In this document: in pieces, positions 1-5,794 of the stretch
How positions within the stretch are numbered: position 1 is the stretch's first letter
Layout: each line of letters begins with the position of its first letter
Assembly (NCBI GenBank): GCA_900544705.1
Contig: UQWH01000077.1
Location: 1 to 7,326, forward strand
Source: an uncultured Eubacteriales bacterium
GTDB lineage: Bacteria > Bacillota > Clostridia > Oscillospirales > Oscillospiraceae
Direction of reading: 5' to 3'
Length of the DNA stretch: 7,326 nt
Translations under genes and position numbers: made by a program
The notes under the pieces: generated by a model
What the model was told of the DNA's origin: nothing
The model's database searches: none
Seen by the model: only the letters and a program-made list of their open reading frames with translations

Positions 1-334
1 AATAGACTTCTGCCAGATACCAGAATCAAATTTGCGCATAAACCTTGACACTACCGAAAAATCTGAAATTCACTTTGCCAAAATCAAAAAAATTTCCCAA
101 TTGGTTAGTGAGGGCACAAACCTCACGAACCTTGAAAATCGAATTTTGCTGACGATGGAATCCGCCTGTATTGCTTATGTGACCCGATCGCTTCCGGCCT
201 GCCGAATACGCCTTCCGATGTGCTTTGGGCGTGCGTATGTATGTGCCACAAAGCGAGCCGTCCGGCCGCCTGAATTCGGCGCTTTATGTCACCGCGTTCC
301 AAGCGAGAGTTGATTTCCTTACACGGGTTAAATT
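1..334 (+). other. Unassigned left-edge region ending at a terminator; partial open frame or RNA
   Basis: No gene is recognised here. A plus-strand frame is open from position 2, with no start inside the window required, to a TGA at 311-313, 21 bases before the terminator at 335. A gene entering from the left is therefore possible. Its last 45 codons, however, read as Arg/Cys/Pro-rich text without a family signature, and a second frame (from 225) is open over the same bases, so coding is unproven. An imperfect hairpin is visible: GCTTTG at 222-227 pairs with CAAAGC at 249-254, and GGC 228-230 pairs with GCC 245-247 around one bulged A. GCCGAA at 201-206 is also complementary to TTCGGC at 266-271. 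These pairings make a structured RNA or a long 3' untranslated region a fair alternative. Base composition shifts from AT-rich (1-130) to GC-rich (180-300). I cannot decide between these readings. Confidence 0.35.
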
Positions 335-373
335 AGCCGGCGTGACCTTTTCAGTCACGCCGGCTGCATTTTT
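335..373 (+). terminator. Strong intrinsic terminator, possibly bidirectional
   Basis: A perfect 12-bp stem is formed by AGCCGGCGTGAC (335-346) and GTCACGCCGGCT (354-365) with a 7-base loop. A TTTTT run follows at 369-373, three bases after the stem. This orientation ends whatever transcript comes from the left edge. On the minus strand the same stem is followed only by an AATTTAA stretch, so it is a weaker stop for the CYTH gene ending at 414. A smaller GC hairpin (CCGCC 390-394 / GGCGG 401-405) lies between the two and may help on the minus strand. Confidence 0.8.
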
Positions 374-413
374 AATTGTCTCACGGACGCCGCCTCAACC
401 GGCGGGGGTGATT

Positions 414-1010
414 TTATTTCAGTTGCCTTGCCCGGGCAAATTTGCTCAGGGGCTCCTCGTGCAGGCCGTAGCGGCGGCAGAGCGCTTCGGCAAGGACCTG
501 CATCGCGGCAGGGGAACCGCCGCAGAGCTCCAGCTCTACCTCGGTGAAAGGCAGCTCCTGCATGCTTCCGCGCAGGACGCCGTGGTCTCCGGCCAGTTCG
601 GCACTACTGCCGTCCGGGAAACGCAGCAGTGCCGCACGGCGCAGGAACGCCGCCCCGCAGACGGGAACCAGTCCTGCGGCACAGAGCGAGGGGAGTTCCG
701 CGGGCGCGCCGGATCTTACCAGTGCTTGCACTGCTTCGCGATTCATGCAGGCTGCGGCAATTTCCCATTCGCCGCGCAAATGATCCTCCAGCGGGACTTT
801 CACGCAGACGACACTGCTCCCGTTCTCGCAGCGGCGGCGCAGCATCCATTTACGAGTGGAGAGCGCGCGGGAGGGGGTGTCGTAATACGTCGTTTCCATT
901 TTGATTTCTCTCCATGGGCCGCAGAGCGCCGCGACTTCATGGTCTGCCAAAATTTCTGCAAGCTGCGCCGGATCCCGGACCGCCAGCTTGAATTCCAGTT
1001 CCTGTCCCAT
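414..1010 (-). CDS. CYTH domain protein (triphosphate tunnel metalloenzyme family)
   Basis: A 198-residue protein, about the usual length for a single-domain CYTH/TTM protein. The family signature ExExK is at the extreme N-terminus (E4-L-E6-F-K8). Other family-like elements are YYDTP (42-46), the basic cluster LRRR (57-60), K71 in a V-K-V strand, GEWE (80-83) and the acidic strand TEVELEL (156-162), ending with an S-K-F-A-R-A motif (189-194). These charged residues line the tunnel that binds triphosphate and divalent metal in known members, which include inorganic tri/polyphosphatases, thiamine triphosphatases and class IV adenylate cyclases. The substrate here cannot be told; a cytosolic tripolyphosphatase is the default guess. 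The start is set by GGAGG (complement of 1016-1020) five bases before the ATG at 1008-1010, with the ExExK motif directly behind it. It is transcribed divergently from spoIIE with its own promoter (1038-1066). Family assignment is firm; function is open. Confidence 0.88.
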   Translation of the reverse strand: MGQELEFKLAVRDPAQLAEILADHEVAALCGPWREIKMETTYYDTPSRALSTRKWMLRRRCENGSSVVCVKVPLEDHLRGEWEIAAACMNREAVQALVRSGAPAELPSLCAAGLVPVCGAAFLRRAALLRFPDGSSAELAGDHGVLRGSMQELPFTEVELELCGGSPAAMQVLAEALCRRYGLHEEPLSKFARARQLK

Positions 1011-1025
1011 TGCTTCCTCCAGTCA

Positions 1026-1048
1026 AATGATACCACAATCATATCATT
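1026..1048. promoter_or_regulatory. Inverted repeat over the CYTH -10 region, candidate operator
   Basis: AATGATA (1026-1032) and TATCATT (1042-1048) form a perfect 7-bp inverted repeat with a 9-base centre. The repeat covers the -10 hexamer and the predicted start of the CYTH transcript. A second, nested near-palindrome, ACAATCATATCATTGT at 1035-1050, mismatches in only one symmetric pair. A repressor bound here would block the promoter. No regulator for it is identifiable from the sequence, and AT-rich -10 regions can produce such symmetry by chance. Confidence 0.35.
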
Positions 1049-1066
1049 GTCGTTCCGGCGCGTCAA
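1038..1066 (-). promoter_or_regulatory. Sigma-A-type promoter of the CYTH gene
   Basis: Reading on the minus strand, TTGACG (complement of 1061-1066) and TATGAT (complement of 1038-1043) are separated by exactly 17 bases. Each hexamer differs from the sigma-A consensus by one base. The expected transcription start is near 1030-1032, giving a leader of only about 20 bases that contains the GGAGG ribosome binding site. This is one of the two best promoters in the window. Confidence 0.75.
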
Positions 1067-1133
1067 CCGGCTTTCTTCTGTGCAGAGAATTTCTTCAGAG
1101 GTTCCGTTGCAATTTCCGCGCGAAGAGCGGTTT

Positions 1134-1182
1134 CTCGACAGATTTACCCCAATGCTCCGTGCTAAGATGGTACATGTACAAT
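1134..1182 (+). promoter_or_regulatory. Probable spoIIE control region: Spo0A-box-like site, -10 and palindrome
   Basis: CTCGACA at 1134-1140 is the reverse of TGTCGAG, matching the core Spo0A box TGTCGAA at 6 of 7 positions. A -10-like TACAAT lies at 1177-1182, 24 bases before the ATG at 1206, and no recognisable -35 sits 16-18 bases upstream of it. A missing -35 is compatible with a promoter that depends on an activator, and spoIIE in Bacillus subtilis is Spo0A-activated. A perfect 10-bp palindrome, GTACATGTAC (1170-1179), overlaps the -10. The arrangement is suggestive; the box is one base off and its spacing to the -10 is not diagnostic. Confidence 0.35.
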
Positions 1183-1205
1183 ACAGATACGATGAGGTGA
1201 ATCGC

Positions 1206-3170
1206 ATGAAGGAAAATGGGGCACCCAGACTCCTGCCGAAGCGGCGGACCGCCAGCTTTTTTCTGGCTGGCTGGGGCGCGCTGCTGCGCGACTGCGTTCT
1301 GTTCTGTCTGGCAGGCTTTCTGCTCTCCGGCGCGCGCATTGCCGGGCGTCTGATCCCGCTCGCGGCCTGCCTTGCCGCCGCGCTGCCGGCGGGCTTTCGG
1401 ACGCTGTTCGCGGCAGTCGGGGCGGCGGGCGGTTATCTCCTGTTCGGAGAGGGCGCGGCCAGCGCGGAGCTTGTGGCGATGACGGTTCTGATGCTGGCCT
1501 CCACAGCGGTCTTTCAGGGCACGGAGCTTCCGGCACGGAGATGGTTTTTCCCGGTCATCGGCGGCGCTGTGGCCGCCGTTCTGGGTGCGGTCTTTTTTTT
1601 GAGCGACCCGGGGACGGAGGAGCTGTGTACATGGGCACTCAAGACATCAGTCACGGCCATCGGCACGCTGACGCTGCGGAGCGCGATGCAGGGCGACCGG
1701 CGAGGGAAGCTGCTCTTCGCCTCGGCTCTGCTGGCCGGCCTTGGCGGGCTGCCGCTGCCCGTAAATGCCGGGCTGCTCGGCGCGGCTGCTCTGACGCTCT
1801 GTGTACCGGAACTGACGGCAGTTACGGCTTTTGGTCTGGCGCTCGACCTGAGCGGAAGCGGCTGCGCCTGCGCAGCGCTGCTTCTTCCGGCGGCGGTCTG
1901 GCGCTTTACGCGGCTGCGTAGGCCTGCTTTACGCGCCGGAACAGGAATTCTCCTCACCGGTGCGGTGACGGCGCTCTGCGGCGCGGGCAGCACGGCAAAT
2001 CTGCTGGGAATCGCGCTGGGCTATGCGGTCGGGTGGCTTCTGATTCGGACGGGGCTGCCAAGCCCATCCTTTGCGGCGACGGCAAGGGAGAGCGCAGCAC
2101 ATTCTCTGGGCGACGCGGCGGAGGTCATAGACGCGCTGCGTGGCCAGATGGATGCGAGCGGTCAGCCGCACCTAGCGCAGAGCGAGGCCGACAGCGTCTA
2201 CGACGGTGCGGCCGACCGCGTGTGCCGGTGCTGTCCCAAATTTCACCGCTGCTGGGAACACGCAGCGGATCAGACCTACTATGCACTGACCGGCGCAGCA
2301 AAGACGATCCTGGAGCGCGGCGTAGCGACACCGGAGGATTTTCCGGAGAGCTTCCGGGAAAGCTGCTGCCATCTGGACGGGTTTCTCACTGCGGTCAATC
2401 AGGAACTGGAGGGAATGCTCTACCGCCGCCGCTATCGGATGCAGATGCAGGAGGCGCAGCAGGTGGTGTCGCAGGAGTTTTCCTGCGTTGCGGAATTCCT
2501 GCGAGATCGCCAGGAGGAGATCCACGAGCCGGAACACGGCCGGGGGGCTTACGCGCCCGTAACGGGTGTCAGCACGGCGCGCAAACGCGGAAACCTTGCC
2601 AATGGCGACCGTGGAGTGTGCTTTGCCGGGCCGCGCGCGGACTACTATGTGCTGCTCTGTGACGGCATGGGCAGCGGGCGCGAAGCCGCGGCGCTCAGCA
2701 GCGAAACGGTGCATTTCCTGAAAAAGCTGCTCTATGCCGGGATGGGGCCGGAGAATGCCTTGCAGGTTCTCAACGGCGCCTTTCTCCTGCGCGGAAACGG
2801 CTGCTTTGCAACGGTCGATCTGGTGCGCGTCGATCTGGCAAGCGGCGAAGCGGAGCTTCTGAAATGGGGCGGCGCGCCCTCTTATCTCCGTGAAAACGAA
2901 CGGCTGGTCAAAAAAATGGGGGCAGCCGCACTGCCGCCGGGCGTGGGTGTGGGAGGGGGCCACGCGCCGGAGCAGTACAAGCTGTCCCTGAGGAACGGAG
3001 AAATGCTGATTCTTTTGAGCGATGGGGCAGGAGGGGAGGAAACGGAGGGGATCATCGCTGGCTTCAGCGGGGACTCACCGCGGGAACTGGCGGCGTTGCT
3101 GATTGCAGGCGCTGCGGCGATAGATGATATGACGGCGGTGGTGCTTTCTCTGCGTCCCCATGCTTACTAA
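1206..3170 (+). CDS. spoIIE: Stage II sporulation protein E, membrane PP2C-type serine phosphatase
   Basis: SpoIIE dephosphorylates the anti-sigma-factor antagonist SpoIIAA in the forespore, releasing sigma-F, and associates with FtsZ at the polar septum. This 654-residue copy has three parts. Residues about 15-285 are hydrophobic, roughly ten membrane segments by eye. A middle region follows with a conserved-looking Cys/His cluster (C340, C342, C343, H347, C349, then W350) and a helical linker at about 411-439. The PP2C domain occupies about 449-654. Metal-binding aspartates are in place: D468 in the N-G-D motif, D486 in D-G-M-G-S-G, D606 in S-D-G, and D640/D641 in I-D-D-M-T. The start is the ATG at 1206, six bases after GAGGTG; the frame is open far upstream, but that part lies antisense to the CYTH gene. 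The protein is shorter than the 827 residues of B. subtilis SpoIIE: only about ten residues separate the linker helix from the phosphatase domain. No terminator follows, so readthrough into the next gene is possible. Confidence 0.93.
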   Translation: MKENGAPRLLPKRRTASFFLAGWGALLRDCVLFCLAGFLLSGARIAGRLIPLAACLAAALPAGFRTLFAAVGAAGGYLLFGEGAASAELVAMTVLMLASTAVFQGTELPARRWFFPVIGGAVAAVLGAVFFLSDPGTEELCTWALKTSVTAIGTLTLRSAMQGDRRGKLLFASALLAGLGGLPLPVNAGLLGAAALTLCVPELTAVTAFGLALDLSGSGCACAALLLPAAVWRFTRLRRPALRAGTGILLTGAVTALCGAGSTANLLGIALGYAVGWLLIRTGLPSPSFAATARESAAHSLGDAAEVIDALRGQMDASGQPHLAQSEADSVYDGAADRVCRCCPKFHRCWEHAADQTYYALTGAAKTILERGVATPEDFPESFRESCCHLDGFLTAVNQELEGMLYRRRYRMQMQEAQQVVSQEFSCVAEFLRDRQEEIHEPEHGRGAYAPVTGVSTARKRGNLANGDRGVCFAGPRADYYVLLCDGMGSGREAAALSSETVHFLKKLLYAGMGPENALQVLNGAFLLRGNGCFATVDLVRVDLASGEAELLKWGGAPSYLRENERLVKKMGAAALPPGVGVGGGHAPEQYKLSLRNGEMLILLSDGAGGEETEGIIAGFSGDSPRELAALLIAGAAAIDDMTAVVLSLRPHAY

Positions 3171-3199
3171 AGACAAAATACCATATATTGTGCGAAGAA

Positions 3200-3209
3200 T
3201 TTGTCGAAA
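3200..3209 (+). promoter_or_regulatory. Spo0A box upstream of the HTH/TPR regulator
   Basis: TTTGTCGAAA contains a perfect copy of the Spo0A core TGTCGAA (3202-3208). It lies in the 113-bp gap between spoIIE and the regulator gene, with its right edge 26 bases before the -35 hexamer at 3236. A related but poorer GCGAA motif occurs just before it (3192-3196). A seven-base core can occur by chance; its place in a short intergenic gap directly after spoIIE raises its weight. The expected effect, activation or repression of the next gene, cannot be told. Confidence 0.45.
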
Positions 3210-3235
3210 TACAAGATGCGGGAAAAGAAATTGTC

Positions 3236-3264
3236 TTGCCTTTCCGAAATTTTGCTGTTATAGT
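3236..3264 (+). promoter_or_regulatory. Sigma-A-like promoter of the HTH/TPR regulator
   Basis: TTGCCT (3236-3241) and TATAGT (3259-3264) are separated by 17 bases. The -10 has one mismatch to consensus and the -35 two. The predicted start, near 3270, leaves almost no leader ahead of the GGAGG at 3271-3275. If the start lies that close, the transcript is nearly leaderless upstream of its ribosome binding site; otherwise the gene depends on readthrough from spoIIE. Confidence 0.5.
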
Positions 3265-3283
3265 AAAAACGGAGGGATGCAAT

Positions 3284-4435
3284 GTGTCTGTGGAAGGAAT
3301 TTTGCTCCGCCGGGAGCGGCTGCACCTCGGCTGGAGTCAGGAAGGTTTATGCAAAGGGATCTGTGCGGTGTCGTACCTCTCCAAGATCGAGCAAGGACGC
3401 GCTGCGGCCTCCGAGGAGATCGTGCGGCAGCTTTTTGCGCGGATAGGGATCACATGGCAGGGCGCGCCGCAGACGCTTGCGCCCCTGCGCGCGCAGGTGG
3501 AAGCGGCCTATGATGCGCTGTTTTCCTTCCGAATGGAAGAATTTCAGGGAAGCGTGAAGGCACTGGAGCCGCAGGAGGCGCTTCTGCGCTACAGCCCGTT
3601 TGCATTGGACGCGATGCTGCTGACAGCTCTGTCACAGCAGCCGCACGAAGCTCTGCCGCAGGAGCTGGAGGCCTGCATGGATGCGCGTCAGCTTGCGCTC
3701 CAGCGTGCGCTGCAAAACCGGTTTTCGGAAGCCATCGCGCTCTATCCGCGGGCGTATTTCTACTACCTCGCCGGGGACGCCGCCTCGGAGCACGGCAGAG
3801 ATTATCCGGCGGCGCTGGAGCTGTTTCAGACCGGCTTTGAGCTTGCGGCCAAGGAGGGCAGCGCCCATCTGATGCTCTTCTGCCGCGCACTGGCGGGAAA
3901 CTGCTACTGCAATATGCTTGATGTACCGAATATGCTCGCGCAGTATGAGGTGGCGCAGCGGCTGGCAAAAGCGCTGGGCGACGAGGAAATATTGGAGACC
4001 ATCCGTTACAATACAGCGGCGGTCCGACTGGAAACGGGCGAGTATGCCGAAGCCTACGCTTACTACGCCGGGTGCGCACAGCCGTCGGTGATGACGCTGC
4101 ACAAGCTGGCGATCTGCTGCGAAAAACTCGGCAGGCGTGAGGAGGCACTGGCTGCGCTCGACCGTGCGGAGCAGATGGAGAGCTTCTCGCCGGACACGTC
4201 GACGGCCCGCCGTCTTTGCGCGCTGGTGCGGATGCGGCTGGAAAATCCGGAGTATCTGCACGATCCGGCCTACGGAGAGGCACTGCTGGCGGTGTTCGCC
4301 GAATGCCGGGAGCGCCTGCCGATCGGATATGCTTCCTTCCATCTGCCGTGGGTGCTGGAATGGTACACGGCTGCGCGGCAGTACAAGCTGGCATATGAGC
4401 TCCTGCGGACTTTCCCCAAAACGCTGATCGTATAG
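3284..4435 (+). CDS. XRE-family HTH regulator with TPR-like C-terminus (RRNPP-like)
   Basis: A 383-residue protein. Residues about 6-56 form an XRE helix-turn-helix. The recognition-helix stretch S-Y-L-S-K-I-E-Q-G (30-38), preceded by L-C-K-G-I-C, is typical of PlcR/Rgg-like regulators. The remaining 320 residues are alpha-helical and rich in Ala, Leu and Tyr, with repeated helix pairs that look like degenerate tetratricopeptide repeats (for example around 150-310). HTH plus TPR is the RRNPP layout, in which the TPR domain binds a secreted and re-imported signal peptide. No pheromone precursor is visible next to it, so peptide sensing is inference. The start is GTG at 3284, eight bases after GGAGG at 3271-3275. 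The ATG at 3282 is out of frame, and an extension to an earlier in-frame start would run through the promoter and Spo0A box. It sits between spoIIE and an MFS exporter gene, and a terminator follows its stop by four bases. Confidence 0.82.
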   Translation: MSVEGILLRRERLHLGWSQEGLCKGICAVSYLSKIEQGRAAASEEIVRQLFARIGITWQGAPQTLAPLRAQVEAAYDALFSFRMEEFQGSVKALEPQEALLRYSPFALDAMLLTALSQQPHEALPQELEACMDARQLALQRALQNRFSEAIALYPRAYFYYLAGDAASEHGRDYPAALELFQTGFELAAKEGSAHLMLFCRALAGNCYCNMLDVPNMLAQYEVAQRLAKALGDEEILETIRYNTAAVRLETGEYAEAYAYYAGCAQPSVMTLHKLAICCEKLGRREEALAALDRAEQMESFSPDTSTARRLCALVRMRLENPEYLHDPAYGEALLAVFAECRERLPIGYASFHLPWVLEWYTAARQYKLAYELLRTFPKTLIV

Positions 4436-4439
4436 ACTT

Positions 4440-4486
4440 AAAGCAGGTATATGAGGGATGCTTTTCCCACATATACCTGCTTTTTA
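4440..4486 (+). terminator. Intrinsic terminator after the HTH/TPR regulator
   Basis: AAAGCAGGTATATG (4440-4453) pairs perfectly with CATATACCTGCTTT (4470-4483) over 14 bp. Beyond an A-A mismatch the helix continues with GGGA 4455-4458 against TCCC 4465-4468. A run of five T ends the structure (4481-4485). The stem begins right after the TAG at 4433-4435, so it separates this gene from the MFS gene. On the minus strand the run of T is short, so it probably works mainly for plus-strand transcripts. Confidence 0.9.
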
Positions 4487-4526
4487 TTCTCTGAATCCTC
4501 TGCTAGAATATAGCTGAGGTGATCAG

Positions 4527-5771
4527 ATGAAAAACAGACTCTGGACGAGAAACTACACGCTCCTGATGACGGCGACAACGCTCGGCTGCATCGGAGGAAT
4601 CGCGGGTGGGTACGCACTGTCGCTTCTGGTGTTCGACGAAACCAGAAGCACGCTGGCCTCTGCCATCGTGCTGGCGATCCAGATCGTGCCGGGCTTTTTG
4701 ATGCCGCTCCTTCTGGCTCCGTGGATGGACCGGATGCCGCGCAAGCCCTTCCTGGTGGGCGGGGACGTACTGAACGGCGTTTTGTATGCCGGGGCGGGGG
4801 TGTACCTGCTGCTGTTCCGATTCTCCTACGTTGGTTATCTGTGCTTTTCTCTGCTGCTGGCGACGCTGTCGTCCTTTGATCAGCTTGCTTACAACAGCAT
4901 CTACCCCAAGCTGATTCCGGTGGGGATGGAACAAAAGGGCTACGCGGTGTCCTCCATGCTCTATCCTGTCATTCAAGTGCTCATCATGCCGGTCGCAGCG
5001 GCGCTGTATGAGCTTTTTGGGGTTGGGCTGCTGCTCATCGGGCAGGGAACACTGTCACTGCTGGCTGCGCTCATCGAAAGCCGCATCAGTATCCACGAGG
5101 AAAAACGTCTGACGGAGAAGCGCTATACGATCCGTCTGTGGTGGCAGGATATCCGCGAGGTGGGGCGGTATTTCAGGAAGGAAAAGGGGCTGCGCAGCAT
5201 TTACGCCTATATGGCGGTGACGAACGGCGTCTCCTATGGCTATGGGCCGGTGATCACCGCGTTTTTCCGGACGGCGCCCGGCTTGAGCATGGTGCTGTAT
5301 TCCTTTTTCTCCGTTGCGGAATTTGCCGGACGGACGGTCGCGGGATTGCTGCAATACACGGTGAAGATTCCGGCCAAGCGGCGCTTTGCGATGATCTTTG
5401 GGGTGTATCAGGTCTACGAAACGATGGATATGTGCCTGCTGTGGCTGCCGTATCCCCTGATGCTGGTCAACCGCGCGATCTGCGGCTTTCTCGGCACGAA
5501 CAGCGCGACCATGCGGCAGGCGGCGGTACAGCAGTACATTCCGGAGGAAATGCGCTCGCGCGTGAATTCCTTCTTCGACATGGAGCTGACGCTGGCGACG
5601 AGCGTGCTGTCCCTGCTGGTGGGCGCGCTGGGCGAGGTGTTGGATTACCGGCTGTGCGTGACGATCTGCGGCGCGGTCGCAATGACGGCCTGCTGGCTTA
5701 TCGTCTGGCGCGGCAGGCGGGAGGTCCGGCCGGTGCTTGAATATGAAAGGTCACAAAAAACCGAGGCGTGA
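4527..5771 (+). CDS. Major facilitator superfamily transporter, exporter-like
   Basis: A 414-residue integral membrane protein of standard MFS length, with about twelve hydrophobic segments in two halves (about 10-185 and 222-395) joined by a charged loop (about 186-220). The loop after the second segment holds a motif-A-like M-D-R-M-P-R-K (67-73; D68, R69, R72, K73). The C-terminal half contains I-P-E-E-M-R-S-R-V-N-S (338-348), a pattern common in the MefA/EntS-like exporter branch. Members of that branch extrude drugs, macrolides or siderophores; the substrate here is unknown. The start is ATG at 4527 with GAGGTGAT at 4515-4522. A TAGAAT at 4504-4509 could be a -10, but its -35 would fall in the T run of the preceding terminator and matches poorly, so its promoter is uncertain. 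The last codons form part of the terminator shared with ychF. It may be controlled by the HTH/TPR regulator before it; this is inference from position only. Confidence 0.85.
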   Translation: MKNRLWTRNYTLLMTATTLGCIGGIAGGYALSLLVFDETRSTLASAIVLAIQIVPGFLMPLLLAPWMDRMPRKPFLVGGDVLNGVLYAGAGVYLLLFRFSYVGYLCFSLLLATLSSFDQLAYNSIYPKLIPVGMEQKGYAVSSMLYPVIQVLIMPVAAALYELFGVGLLLIGQGTLSLLAALIESRISIHEEKRLTEKRYTIRLWWQDIREVGRYFRKEKGLRSIYAYMAVTNGVSYGYGPVITAFFRTAPGLSMVLYSFFSVAEFAGRTVAGLLQYTVKIPAKRRFAMIFGVYQVYETMDMCLLWLPYPLMLVNRAICGFLGTNSATMRQAAVQQYIPEEMRSRVNSFFDMELTLATSVLSLLVGALGEVLDYRLCVTICGAVAMTACWLIVWRGRREVRPVLEYERSQKTEA

Positions 5772-5788
5772 GAACCACGCCCCGGTTT
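5755..5788 (-). terminator. Terminator at the MFS/ychF convergence, strongest on the minus strand
   Basis: AAACCG (5758-5763) pairs with CGGTTT (5783-5788), and GGCGTG (5765-5770) with CACGCC (5776-5781), around one A-C mismatch and a 5-base loop. On the minus strand the stem is followed by a run of six T (complement of 5755-5760), seven bases after the ychF stop codon. This is a near-ideal terminator for ychF. The left arm contains the last codons and stop (5769-5771) of the MFS gene. On the plus strand only a GGTTTGGCTATTT stretch follows, so its action for the MFS transcript is weaker. Confidence 0.88.
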
Positions 5789-5794
5789 GGCTAT

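Noticed and set aside
45..73. TTGACA at 45-50 as the -35 of a left-edge promoter
   Set aside because: The bases 17 positions downstream (ATTCAC) do not resemble a -10, and an open frame crosses the site.
225..1205. Long plus-strand open frame that is continuous with spoIIE and would add 327 residues to its N-terminus
   Set aside because: It runs antisense through the whole CYTH gene and through the terminator at 335-373. The added sequence has no SpoIIE-like content, and a proper ribosome binding site precedes the ATG at 1206.
2172..2963. 263-codon minus-strand open frame opposite spoIIE
   Set aside because: It is antisense to the Cys/His cluster and PP2C domain of spoIIE and has no recognisable family features.
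3450..4472. 340-codon minus-strand open frame opposite the HTH/TPR regulator
   Set aside because: Its translation is Pro/Arg/Ala-rich with no fold signature, and it would start inside the regulator's terminator. The plus-strand gene has a clear HTH, ribosome binding site and terminator.
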